From the NCBI RefSeq assembly GCF_014652875.1, contig NZ_BMZQ01000002.1, positions 62,001 to 126,000 on the forward strand: a stretch of 64,000 bases of DNA, written 5' to 3'. Below are positions 54,613-64,000 of the stretch, piece by piece. Position 1 is the stretch's first letter. Each line of letters starts with the position of its first letter. A program made the translations under genes and the position numbers. The DNA is from Tianweitania populi. GTDB lineage: Bacteria; Pseudomonadota; Alphaproteobacteria; Rhizobiales; Rhizobiaceae. The notes under the pieces were generated by a model. The model did no database searches, was not told the origin of the DNA, and worked only from the letters and a program-made list of their open reading frames with translations.

Positions 54613-57600
54613 ATGGATCAGCTTTATTCTTTCATCGATGTGGTGGCGCTTGAGCCTGTGCGCGGCGGCTTTGCGGCCGGCGAAGCGCTGGTGATTTTCA
54701 GCCGCTCGATGGAAGAGGTCATCTGGACGAATGGTCCGGGTGCGGCAGCGCTTGGTTTCCACGGAATAGAAGCGGCGATCGGCGCTGACAATCCCCTGCC
54801 GGCTCTCGCGCGTCGCCAGATCGCGGCAACGCCCGGTTATCCCCAGATCGGGCAGAACAAGGCGGTGTCGATCCGCCTGAACGGGCTTTTGACCACGCGG
54901 CTGACTCAGCTGCTGATCAGCGAAGTGACCCTGCCGGACGGCGAACAAGCGCTGCTGGTGGCCTTTCCCGATGGGCTGGGCCGCTCGGGCAAAGGCGCAT
55001 CGTTGCAGAACGCCGTGTCCGGCTTCGGCACACAGGGCCAGTTCGTGGCTATGCTGGATGCGGAGGGCGCCGTTCTGGCAGCCACGCCTGGTTTCGAGCA
55101 GGCCGGCATCGAACAAAGCGCGCTGGTCGAGTTTGCAGAGGCCGCTAACCAGACCTCCAAGCATGTCGCCAAGCGGCGGCTGCGCGGCGGCTCGGGCCTG
55201 TTTCCGGCGGGGCTGGCGCGTGTCGCTGACGATCCCGCGCTGTATTTTCTGATCGTCATCGGTGAGGCTGATCCGGTTGCGCCGGGTCTTGGCGATCAGC
55301 AGGATGAACCAGCGGCGGCTTCGACCGACACTGTGCCGGAGGCGCAAGACACTGCGCCGGCTCCCGAAGTCGTCCCCAACCCGGCACCGCCGGTTCGTTT
55401 CGTGTGGCGGACGGATGCCGACGGGCGCTTTGCCGCGCTTTCTGATCCGTTTCTTCGTGCGCTCGGCATCCGCGCCGAAACGGTGATCGGCAGAGCGTTC
55501 CGCGATGTGGCTGCCGATCTCGGCTTCGATGCCGATGGCGAAATCACTGGCCTTTTGGAACGGCGCGATACGTGGTCGGGGCGTTCCGTGCTGTGGCCGC
55601 TGGTTGATGGGTCCTTGCGTATTCCCGTCGATCTGGCCGCTTTGCCGATCTATGATCGCGACCGGCGGTTCGAAGGTTTTCGCGGCTTTGGCGTGGCGCG
55701 TCTGGGCGATGCCGTTGCTGCGCTTGAGCCGGCAGAAGTCGCGTTTGCTGCGGCCGTGGCTGATGTCGATCCGTTGATCGAGAACGAGACGCTGGGTCAA
55801 CCCGGGCAGACGGACGCTCCCGTTGTTGAAGCTGAGGCGCCCACTCCTGCGGCTCCCGATCAGGCAATGACCCCTGAAACCGCCGACCAGAAGATCGTGC
55901 CTCTGGCCGCCCATCGCCAGGCACTCGCAGAGCGCGTCGCGCTCAGCACAAGCGAACGCAGCGCGTTCCGCGAGATCGGTCATCGTCTGAAGGCTGCGGA
56001 CACATCCGCCGAGGCGAGCATGGATCAGCCTGCGCAGCCGTTGGTGGAAGAACCGGTTGCTGCCGCTTCGACACAGGCGCCAGTTGATGTGGTCGAGACG
56101 CAAGTTGCCGACACGACTGCCGCTTATCAAGACGACGATTTGCCGACGCTGGAAGCTGGTAACGGCTCGGACGTGGCGACCGGCGATGAAGAAGCGCTGG
56201 AAGCACCCGTCGAGGCACAGCCTGCCGCGCTTGAAGCAGCACCGGCGGAATCGCAGGAAGAGCCGGTTGAACGCGCATCCGAACTAGAGCCCGTTCCTTC
56301 CACTTATGACGCCGCAGATGACGAGGACCTGATTGCCCGCGCGGCAATCGAAGGCGGAAGCCGTGGCCGGGCGGTTCGCGCTGATCTGCTTGAGCAGGAC
56401 GCGGAACAAGCGGTTGCTAGCGGCCCCGACGAGGCCTTGCCGTCGTCGGTGGATGACTCTGGCTCGTTGACGTTTGATGACGCCGGCACGTTGGAAGAGC
56501 CCGAGCAGGAGGCGAACGAGGCTCCTCTGGTAACGTCCGAAGCGGAGATTGAAGCCGAGGCAGAGGTTGAGCGAGACACCGGGGCTGACCTTGCCGTAGA
56601 GGCCGAAGTCGAGGAAGTGGAAGCGCCTCAGCCGGAAGCACCGGCTTTCGTCGGCATTGAGCCTCTGCCCGCCGATGCCCCGTCGGCCCTTGAGGATGAA
56701 ACCGAGGATCAACAGGAACCGGTTTCGGAGGATCTTGGCGACGAAGCCTTCTTCACGGAAGAAGCTTCTGCTGGCGATGAGGCCAGTGACACCATCGACA
56801 CCTTCGCCCCACCCTCGCCCGGCGCTGCCGAGATCGAGCTGGTGGAAGCGCTGCCGATCCCGCTGATCATCCATGCTGGCGACCGGCTGGACTTCGCCAA
56901 TCGCGAGTTCTTCGCGCTCACCGGCTACGGCTCGCTTGAAGCCATCGCGGAAGCCGGCGGGTTGGAAGCGCTGTTTGTCGGTGCGGCCGATGGCGAGGAT
57001 GGCTGCCGCTGCCAGGTCCTGCGCACGAAGGATGGCGACGAGATTCCCGTGCAGGCGCATCTGCAATCCGTGCCTTGGGGCGGCGGCAAGTCGCTGATGC
57101 TGACCTTGCGGCGCGCCGAAATCGCGGCAACACTTGCGCCGGAAGAAGCGTCTGCCGAGCCGGAGCGCCCGAGCAATGTCACGCATCTGCCCTTCGCCCA
57201 TCCCGCCCGCTCAGTCGAGCCGGCATCGGTGGCCGATCCTGCCGTTGTCGAGGAACTCGCCCGCACCCGCGCGCTGCTCGAAGAAATGCGTGCCATCGTG
57301 GATACCGCGACCGATGGCGTCATCCTGATCGACCGTCAGGCTGATATCCGCAGCATCAGCCATCCGGCCGAAGCGTTGTTCGGCTTCGATTCCGCCAGCG
57401 TCGAAGGCACGCCCTTTACGTCGCTGTTTGCCATCGAAAGCCAGCGCGCGGTAAAGGATTATCTTCTCGGCCTCACCGACAACGGCGTGGCAAGCGTGCT
57501 GAATGACGGGCGCGAGGTGATCGGGCGCGAGGCGCAAGGCCGCTTCATCCCGCTCTTCATCACGATCGGCCGACTGCCCGGCGACAGCGGCTTCTGCGCC

Positions 57601-58383
57601 GTGGTTCGCGAAATCACGCAATGGAAGCGCGCGGAGGAAGAACTCACCCATGCCCGCGCCGAGGCTGAGCGCGTGTCGTCGCAGAAAAGCGATTTCCTGG
57701 CCCGCGTCAGCCACGAGATCCGCACGCCGCTTAACGCGATCATCGGCTTTTCCGAGCTGATGATGGAAGAGCGCTTCGGCTCGATCGGCAATGAGCGCTA
57801 TCGCGATTATCTGCGCGACATCAACCGCTCCGGCAATCATGTGCTCGACCTCGTCAACGATCTCCTGGATATCTCCAAGATCGAGGCCGGCGAGCAGGAA
57901 CTGTCTTATGTCGCGGTGTCGCTGAACGACGCGCTGTCGGAAGCAGTGGCGATCATGCAGCCGCAGGCCAATCGCGAGCGCGTCATCATCCGCTCAAGCT
58001 TTGCCTCCCGCCTACCCGACGTGGTGGCCGATCTGCGCAGCGTGCGCCAGATCGCGTTGAACCTTCTGTCCAACGCCGTGCGCTACACGCAAGCGGGCGG
58101 ACAGGTCATCGTGTCGACGGTGTATGAAACCTCGGGCGAGGTGATCCTGCGCATCCGCGACACGGGTGTCGGCATGTCCAGCGCCGAAATCGACCAGGCA
58201 CTCAAGCCGTTCAAGCAGCTCAACGCACTTAAACGCGCGCGCGGCGACGGCACCGGGCTCGGTCTGCCGCTTACCAAGGCGATGGTGGAAGCCAACCGCG
58301 CACGATTCGTCATCAATTCGCGGCCGGGCGACGGCACGCTGGTGGAAGTTACCTTCCCGTCCACACGCGTGCTTGCTGACTAA
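54613..58383 (+). CDS. PdhS/PleC-like multi-PAS sensor histidine kinase
   Basis: 1256 residues from ATG 54613 (a TTG at 54523 would extend it by 30). No membrane helix is evident, so it is cytoplasmic. A PAS-like unit near 265-350 (VRFVWRTDADGRFAALSD), then about 300 residues rich in Glu, Ala and Pro, then two PAS domains (IPLIIHAGDRLDFANREFF; VDTATDGVILIDRQADI). The kinase core has SHEIRTPLNAIIGFSELMMEERFG (phospho-His near 1032) and GDGTGLGLPLTKAMVEANRA. This catalytic region matches Brucella PdhS and the DivJ/PleC group, which set cell polarity and division through DivK. The role is inferred by similarity. Confidence 0.88.
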   Translation: MDQLYSFIDVVALEPVRGGFAAGEALVIFSRSMEEVIWTNGPGAAALGFHGIEAAIGADNPLPALARRQIAATPGYPQIGQNKAVSIRLNGLLTTRLTQLLISEVTLPDGEQALLVAFPDGLGRSGKGASLQNAVSGFGTQGQFVAMLDAEGAVLAATPGFEQAGIEQSALVEFAEAANQTSKHVAKRRLRGGSGLFPAGLARVADDPALYFLIVIGEADPVAPGLGDQQDEPAAASTDTVPEAQDTAPAPEVVPNPAPPVRFVWRTDADGRFAALSDPFLRALGIRAETVIGRAFRDVAADLGFDADGEITGLLERRDTWSGRSVLWPLVDGSLRIPVDLAALPIYDRDRRFEGFRGFGVARLGDAVAALEPAEVAFAAAVADVDPLIENETLGQPGQTDAPVVEAEAPTPAAPDQAMTPETADQKIVPLAAHRQALAERVALSTSERSAFREIGHRLKAADTSAEASMDQPAQPLVEEPVAAASTQAPVDVVETQVADTTAAYQDDDLPTLEAGNGSDVATGDEEALEAPVEAQPAALEAAPAESQEEPVERASELEPVPSTYDAADDEDLIARAAIEGGSRGRAVRADLLEQDAEQAVASGPDEALPSSVDDSGSLTFDDAGTLEEPEQEANEAPLVTSEAEIEAEAEVERDTGADLAVEAEVEEVEAPQPEAPAFVGIEPLPADAPSALEDETEDQQEPVSEDLGDEAFFTEEASAGDEASDTIDTFAPPSPGAAEIELVEALPIPLIIHAGDRLDFANREFFALTGYGSLEAIAEAGGLEALFVGAADGEDGCRCQVLRTKDGDEIPVQAHLQSVPWGGGKSLMLTLRRAEIAATLAPEEASAEPERPSNVTHLPFAHPARSVEPASVADPAVVEELARTRALLEEMRAIVDTATDGVILIDRQADIRSISHPAEALFGFDSASVEGTPFTSLFAIESQRAVKDYLLGLTDNGVASVLNDGREVIGREAQGRFIPLFITIGRLPGDSGFCAVVREITQWKRAEEELTHARAEAERVSSQKSDFLARVSHEIRTPLNAIIGFSELMMEERFGSIGNERYRDYLRDINRSGNHVLDLVNDLLDISKIEAGEQELSYVAVSLNDALSEAVAIMQPQANRERVIIRSSFASRLPDVVADLRSVRQIALNLLSNAVRYTQAGGQVIVSTVYETSGEVILRIRDTGVGMSSAEIDQALKPFKQLNALKRARGDGTGLGLPLTKAMVEANRARFVINSRPGDGTLVEVTFPSTRVLAD

Positions 58384-58440
58384 AGCAGTTCCAGCAAAAG
58401 TGCGAAGCGGTTTTGCGTCGGGACACTGCGTCTGAAGAAA
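58384..58440 (+). repeat. Rhizobial-type interspersed repeat, copy 2
   Basis: Directly after the kinase stop: GCAGTTCCAGCAAAAGTGCG followed by AAGCGGTTTTGCGTCG and GACACTGCGTCTGAA. It matches the minus-strand reading of the element at 13685-13754 with a few differences. The rest of the gap to 58666 holds an AAGCGCC-CGAA-GGCGCTT hairpin near 58456-58473 without a T run and no gene I can support. Confidence 0.72.
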
Positions 58441-58666
58441 GCGCCCATAAAGAAAAAGCGCCCGAAGGCGCTTGGAATTGGAATGAGGCTGTCACGAAGA
58501 GAGGCTTGAATGTCCGAAGGAATTTCGGGCAATGGATCGCTCCATCAAGTCACGCACACTATTTGCCAATACCTCTTAACAAGACCTTAACAGGTTGCAT
58601 TTTTGTTTACCGATCGGAACCACCTCTAAAAAGGTGGTAAACGTCGCGATCAGATCTTGTTAACCC

Positions 58667-60625
<1,959 letters not shown>

Positions 60626-60825
60626 TCGTCTTCCTCCCCTGAATGAGCAGCGTTGTTATGCAACGCCGCTTCCATGGCGGCAAGAAGCGTGATGCGGGCC
60701 ATCAGCGCCTTCATGAACAAGACTTCACGCAGCGCCTGCTTGAAAAGCCCGTAATCTCCTTTACACCGCACCTGAGATCATAAGCATGCCTACAGTCTCG
60801 GCATGTCAGTTTCCCAAGAGGCACG

Positions 60826-62688
60826 ATGCCCAAACCTTCGCTCCGCAAAACGCTTTGGACGGTGCTTGTCATCGCCGTGCTTGCGGGCGTGGTTGTGCTG
60901 GCCATGCCGTTTGCCGCGTCCAATCATCTGGTGCGCGATCGGATAGCGCAGGAACTCGGCGCTTGGAGCGGCATGCGGGTGGAAGTCGGCTCGCGCCCGG
61001 AGATCGAGGTCTGGCCGAGCCTGCGCGCCGTGCTGCATGATGTTCGCTTCATCGACTGGGATGCCGATGGCCAGCCGGTGCTGCGAGCCGAGCGCATCGA
61101 AATGGAAATGTCGGCCTGGGATGCGCTGCGCGGCGACATCACCTTCGACCAGTTGCGGCTGGTGCACCCCGTTCTGCGCGTGGCGCCCGTCGCACCCGCC
61201 ATCTACCTGCCGGCCGCGCCGCGCGGCGGTCGCATCGTCAGGGCGATTGAGGCTGCGCGCCAGGCGCTGAAAGCCAATCCGGAAGCGCCCGATCTCAGCA
61301 GGTTGCCGGACGACGATCTCGGCACGATCGAGTTCGTGGACGCAAGCGTGCTCGCGGAGGACCCGGCCGGCGAACGCGAGATCGCTTCGGGGCTGACCGG
61401 CTCGCTGAACTGGCCCTCGCTCAATCGCGGCGGGGCATTGCGCGCGCAAGGTCTGTGGCGTGGCGAAACCGTGTCGCTGGAACTGGCGTCCGGCCAGCCG
61501 CTGATCCATCTGGCCGGCGGCACCACCGAGCTTCGCGCCGCCCTGCGTTCGCTGCCTATGACAGCCTCGTTCGATGGCACTGCTGGCCTTTCGGCCGAAG
61601 CGCTGGTGACCGGCACCTTGCAGCTTTCCACGCCTTCGGCCAGCCGGGCCGCCAGTTGGCTGCAGGTCGAGCTGGCGTCCGACATGGCGCCCGGCGCGCT
61701 GGAATTTTCCGGCCAGCTGTCCGGTTCGGCGGAGCGGCTTAAGTTCACGAGCGCCTCGCTCATTCTCGACGGCAATACGGGGATCGGCGGCTTCGATGTG
61801 TCGTTCGAGGACGATGTGCCCGCCATTTCCGGCACTCTGGCTTTTGACGTGCTGGATCTGCCGACCATGCTCGGCGTGTTCTCGCCGCTCCTGCCGCAGA
61901 TGCAGACAGGAGGAGCCGAGCCTTCCGCCTATATCAACCGGATGAAGCTCGATCTGCGCTTGTCGGCCTCGACCGCGCGCGCCGGACCGGTTTCCTTAAG
62001 CGAAATCGCCGCCACCGCGCAGGTGCGGCCTGGCTTGGCCGTGCTCGATATTTCCGACTCCACGGCCTTCGGCGGCACCTTGCAGGCCGGCATCCGGGCC
62101 TCGCGCCAACCCGGTGCTGAAGTGGTCGACCTTCGCCTGCTGGCGTCCGATTTCGACGGTGCGGCGGCAGGCGACGCGCTGGGGCTGCAAGCCTTGTTGC
62201 CGGCTTCGCGCGGCACGCTGTCCCTGACGCTCAAAGGCACGGGCGAGACCTGGGAGCGCGTTCTTGAAAGTGCCGACGGCACCTTCTCGGCGGGCTTCGC
62301 GCGCGGCACGCTGCGCAGCTTCAACCTCGACCAGTTTCTGGCTCGGCTCAACGATGGCGGCTTCTTCGCCTTGAAGGATGTGTCCGGCGGCTCGCTGGCC
62401 ATCGAGGGCGTTCAGGCCAAGGCCACGATGGATGATGGCGTGGCGCGCGTCACGCAAGCCACGGTGGACACGATCGACCGCCGCATCGTGATGGAAGGCA
62501 TCGTGCCTTATGTCGGCGGTCTTGCCCTGAGCGGCGACGTCAGGCTGGTTCCGCCGCCATCCTCGACAACACCGGACCCGCTGCAAAAAGGCGTGACGCA
62601 GCAGACGCCGCTGGCGAGCTTCTTCGTCGGTGGCGCCTGGAACGCGCCGTTCATCTCCTCGATGACGATGCGCCCGCCATTGGAATAG
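60826..62688 (+). CDS. AsmA family protein
   Basis: 620 residues. One N-terminal membrane helix (TLWTVLVIAVLAGVVVLAMPFA) anchors a large periplasmic part. Near the N-terminus GSRPEIEVWPSLRAVLHDVRFIDWD and MEMSAWDALRGDITFDQLRLVHPVLRV are AsmA features; the C-terminus LKGTGETWERVLESADGTFSAGFARGTLRSFNLDQFLARL is the AsmA_2 region. AsmA-like proteins form beta-groove bridges for lipid transport to the outer membrane. It ends one base from the convergent potI gene. Confidence 0.9.
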   Translation: MPKPSLRKTLWTVLVIAVLAGVVVLAMPFAASNHLVRDRIAQELGAWSGMRVEVGSRPEIEVWPSLRAVLHDVRFIDWDADGQPVLRAERIEMEMSAWDALRGDITFDQLRLVHPVLRVAPVAPAIYLPAAPRGGRIVRAIEAARQALKANPEAPDLSRLPDDDLGTIEFVDASVLAEDPAGEREIASGLTGSLNWPSLNRGGALRAQGLWRGETVSLELASGQPLIHLAGGTTELRAALRSLPMTASFDGTAGLSAEALVTGTLQLSTPSASRAASWLQVELASDMAPGALEFSGQLSGSAERLKFTSASLILDGNTGIGGFDVSFEDDVPAISGTLAFDVLDLPTMLGVFSPLLPQMQTGGAEPSAYINRMKLDLRLSASTARAGPVSLSEIAATAQVRPGLAVLDISDSTAFGGTLQAGIRASRQPGAEVVDLRLLASDFDGAAAGDALGLQALLPASRGTLSLTLKGTGETWERVLESADGTFSAGFARGTLRSFNLDQFLARLNDGGFFALKDVSGGSLAIEGVQAKATMDDGVARVTQATVDTIDRRIVMEGIVPYVGGLALSGDVRLVPPPSSTTPDPLQKGVTQQTPLASFFVGGAWNAPFISSMTMRPPLE

Positions 62689-62689
62689 A

Positions 62690-63511
62690 TCAGGTGCGCT
62701 GCGCGGCCTGCTCGTCGCGCCGACGCTGCACTTCGCGTCGCTTGTTCACCACCGAGGCAATCAGCACGCCGGTTGCCACGATGGCGATCAGGATCGTGCA
62801 GATCGCGTTGATTTCAGGCGTCACGCCGAGCCGCACCTGGCTGTAGATCTTCATCGGCAGCGTGGTGGCGCCCGGACCCGAGGTAAAGCTTGCAATCACC
62901 AGATCATCCAGCGACAGAGTGAAAGCCAGCATCCAGCCGGAAATGATGGCCGGCGCGATCACCGGCAAGGTGATGGCGAAGAAGGTCTTCACCGGCGTCG
63001 CACCCAGATCCATTGCCGCTTCTTCCAGAGAGCGGTCGAAGGTCAGAAGGCGCGACTGCACGACGACAGCCACGAAGCACATGGAAAAGGTGATGTGCGC
63101 CAGCGTCACCGTCATCATGCCGCGATCCACGCCAAGCGCCACGAACAGAAGCAGCAGTGACAGGCCGGTAATGACTTCCGGCATCACCAGCGGCGCGAAC
63201 ACCATGCCGGAAAACAGCAGCCGGCCGCGAAAGCGGGTGTAGCGGGTGAGCGCAAGCGCTGCCATCGTACCCAGCACGGTGGCAGCCGTGGCTGAAACGA
63301 GGCCGACCCGCAGCGTGACCCAAGCGGCATCGAGCAGCGCCTGGTTGTGCCACAGGGTGACATACCACTGCGTGGAAAACCCGGCCCACACCGTGACGAG
63401 CCGCGACGCGTTGAAGGAATAGATGATCAGCAGCACGATCGGCAGGTAAAGGAAGGCAAAGCCCGCCGTGACCGACGCGATGTTGAACCGGCTCCAGCCG
63501 CCCCCGTTCAT
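62690..63511 (-). CDS. potI: Polyamine ABC transporter permease PotI
   Basis: 273 residues with six membrane helices, the second inner-membrane permease of a spermidine/putrescine-type importer. The EAA loop is SLEEAAMDLGATPVKTFFAITLPVIAPAIISG near 180-210, contacting the ATPase. LSLDDLVIASFTSGPGATTLPMKIYSQVR is typical of PotI/PotC. The ATG at 63511 overlaps the potH stop as ATGA; the frame is open further up only within potH. Confidence 0.93.
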   Translation of the reverse strand: MNGGGWSRFNIASVTAGFAFLYLPIVLLIIYSFNASRLVTVWAGFSTQWYVTLWHNQALLDAAWVTLRVGLVSATAATVLGTMAALALTRYTRFRGRLLFSGMVFAPLVMPEVITGLSLLLLFVALGVDRGMMTVTLAHITFSMCFVAVVVQSRLLTFDRSLEEAAMDLGATPVKTFFAITLPVIAPAIISGWMLAFTLSLDDLVIASFTSGPGATTLPMKIYSQVRLGVTPEINAICTILIAIVATGVLIASVVNKRREVQRRRDEQAAQRT

Positions 63512-64000
63512 CGGCCTTGCTCCTGCGTCTTTGCCTGCGCCTGCTGGAAGATCATGATCGGGATGACGAGCAGCAGGAGCAGGATTACCGCGACCGCGGA
63601 TGCAACGGGCCAATCGCGGTTCGAGAAGAACTCGTTCCACAGCGTGCGGCCGATCATCAGCGTTTGCGAGCCGCCAAGCAGGTCAGGGATCACGAACTCA
63701 CCGACCGCGGGAATGAACACCAGCATGCAGCCGGCGATGACGCCGGGGCGCGACAGCGGAAACGTCACCTTCCAGAACGCGCCGGTCGGTGTGCAGCCGA
63801 GGTCTTGGGCCGCTTCCACAAGGGAATGATCCATCTTTTCCAGCGCCGCATAAAGCGGCAGCACCATGAACGGCAGATAGGAATAGACGATGCCGATGAA
63901 GATCGCCGTATGCGTGTTCAGGATCACCAGCGGCGTGTCGATGACGCCGGTCCAAAGGAGAAACTGGTTGAGGAGGCCTTCGGGCTTGAGGATGCCGATC
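63508..64000 (-). CDS. potH: Polyamine ABC transporter permease PotH (C-terminal part)
   Basis: The gene enters from the right edge; the visible 163 codons include the EAA loop SLVEAAQDLGCTPTGAFWKVTFPLSRPGVIAG and AVGEFVIPDLLGGSQTLMIGRTLWNEFF, typical of PotH/PotB. The open frame continues past 63927 to the window end (GLLNQFLLWTGVIDTPL), so 63927 is not the start. It is the first visible permease gene of the operon and overlaps potI by ATGA. ATPase and binding-protein genes are expected beyond 64000. Confidence 0.92.
   Translation of the reverse strand, partial: IGILKPEGLLNQFLLWTGVIDTPLVILNTHTAIFIGIVYSYLPFMVLPLYAALEKMDHSLVEAAQDLGCTPTGAFWKVTFPLSRPGVIAGCMLVFIPAVGEFVIPDLLGGSQTLMIGRTLWNEFFSNRDWPVASAVAVILLLLLVIPIMIFQQAQAKTQEQGR

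Noticed and set aside
58413..58640. 75-codon frame after the PdhS-like kinase
   Set aside because: It starts within the repeat element, has no good ribosome binding site and its codon use is unlike neighbours; no family recognised.
58621..58641. ACCACCT...AGGTGGT hairpin as terminator of the acetoacetyl-CoA synthetase gene
   Set aside because: The stem is short and no T run follows on the minus strand, so a terminator call is not supported.

Overview
The window reads as chromosomal DNA of an alphaproteobacterium, most likely a member of the Hyphomicrobiales (Rhizobiales). The evidence is high GC with alphaproteobacterial gene types. These include groESL behind an RpoH-type promoter plus CIRCE, the hisS-hisZ-hisG(short) operon, a plant-type glutamate-cysteine ligase, an EcfG-type promoter before a CsbD gene, a PdhS/PleC-like kinase, a tRNA-His without G-1 and with A73, and a rhizobial-type interspersed repeat. 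The genus cannot be fixed from this sequence alone.

Left part (1-24.4 kb) is mostly housekeeping: ribF end and a HAD phosphatase; a TadG-like VWA pilus protein; groES-groEL; csbD; fumC; a DoxX protein; a structured intergenic region; hisS-hisZ-hisG; a small secreted protein; tag; an L,D-transpeptidase; an FMN-dependent alpha-hydroxy-acid dehydrogenase overlapping a metallophosphatase; a tiny membrane ORF; a GATase1 protein; rsmE; gshA; a DUF937 protein; a DUF1127 gene broken by an amber codon; a LysR regulator; a ParD/ParE pair; and xseA.

Middle part (24.4-52.1 kb) is a surface-polysaccharide region. It holds a Wzc-type tyrosine autokinase, an asparagine-synthase-like amidotransferase, a GT2, an FkbM methyltransferase, several GT4 enzymes, a CgeB-like glycosyltransferase, a Wzy-like polymerase, a SAM methyltransferase, a Wzx flippase, an alcohol-dehydrogenase/Gfo-Idh-MocA fusion, a heparinase II/III-family protein and a WbuB-like transferase. 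Most same-strand genes overlap by 1-4 bases. A phage-type DUF2793 protein is embedded antisense among them, and a 16-codon remnant of a UDP-GlcNAc 2-epimerase gene marks a deletion. After an HWE kinase and an HNH protein comes a separate four-gene operon: WavE-like transferase, APH/LicA-like kinase, nucleotidyltransferase-HAD fusion, second WavE-like transferase. It looks like a complete activate-and-transfer module for an unknown substrate and is the best candidate here for an undescribed pathway. No initiating sugar-phosphate transferase or Wza is present in the window.

Right part (52-64 kb): an SPW-repeat membrane protein broken by an opal codon, a short AsmA-like protein, tRNA-His, a phasin, a large PdhS-like multi-PAS histidine kinase, acetoacetyl-CoA synthetase, a full-length AsmA-like protein, and the potI/potH end of a polyamine ABC transporter operon running off the window.

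All functions are inferred from recognised family features in the translated sequence; no database search was possible.
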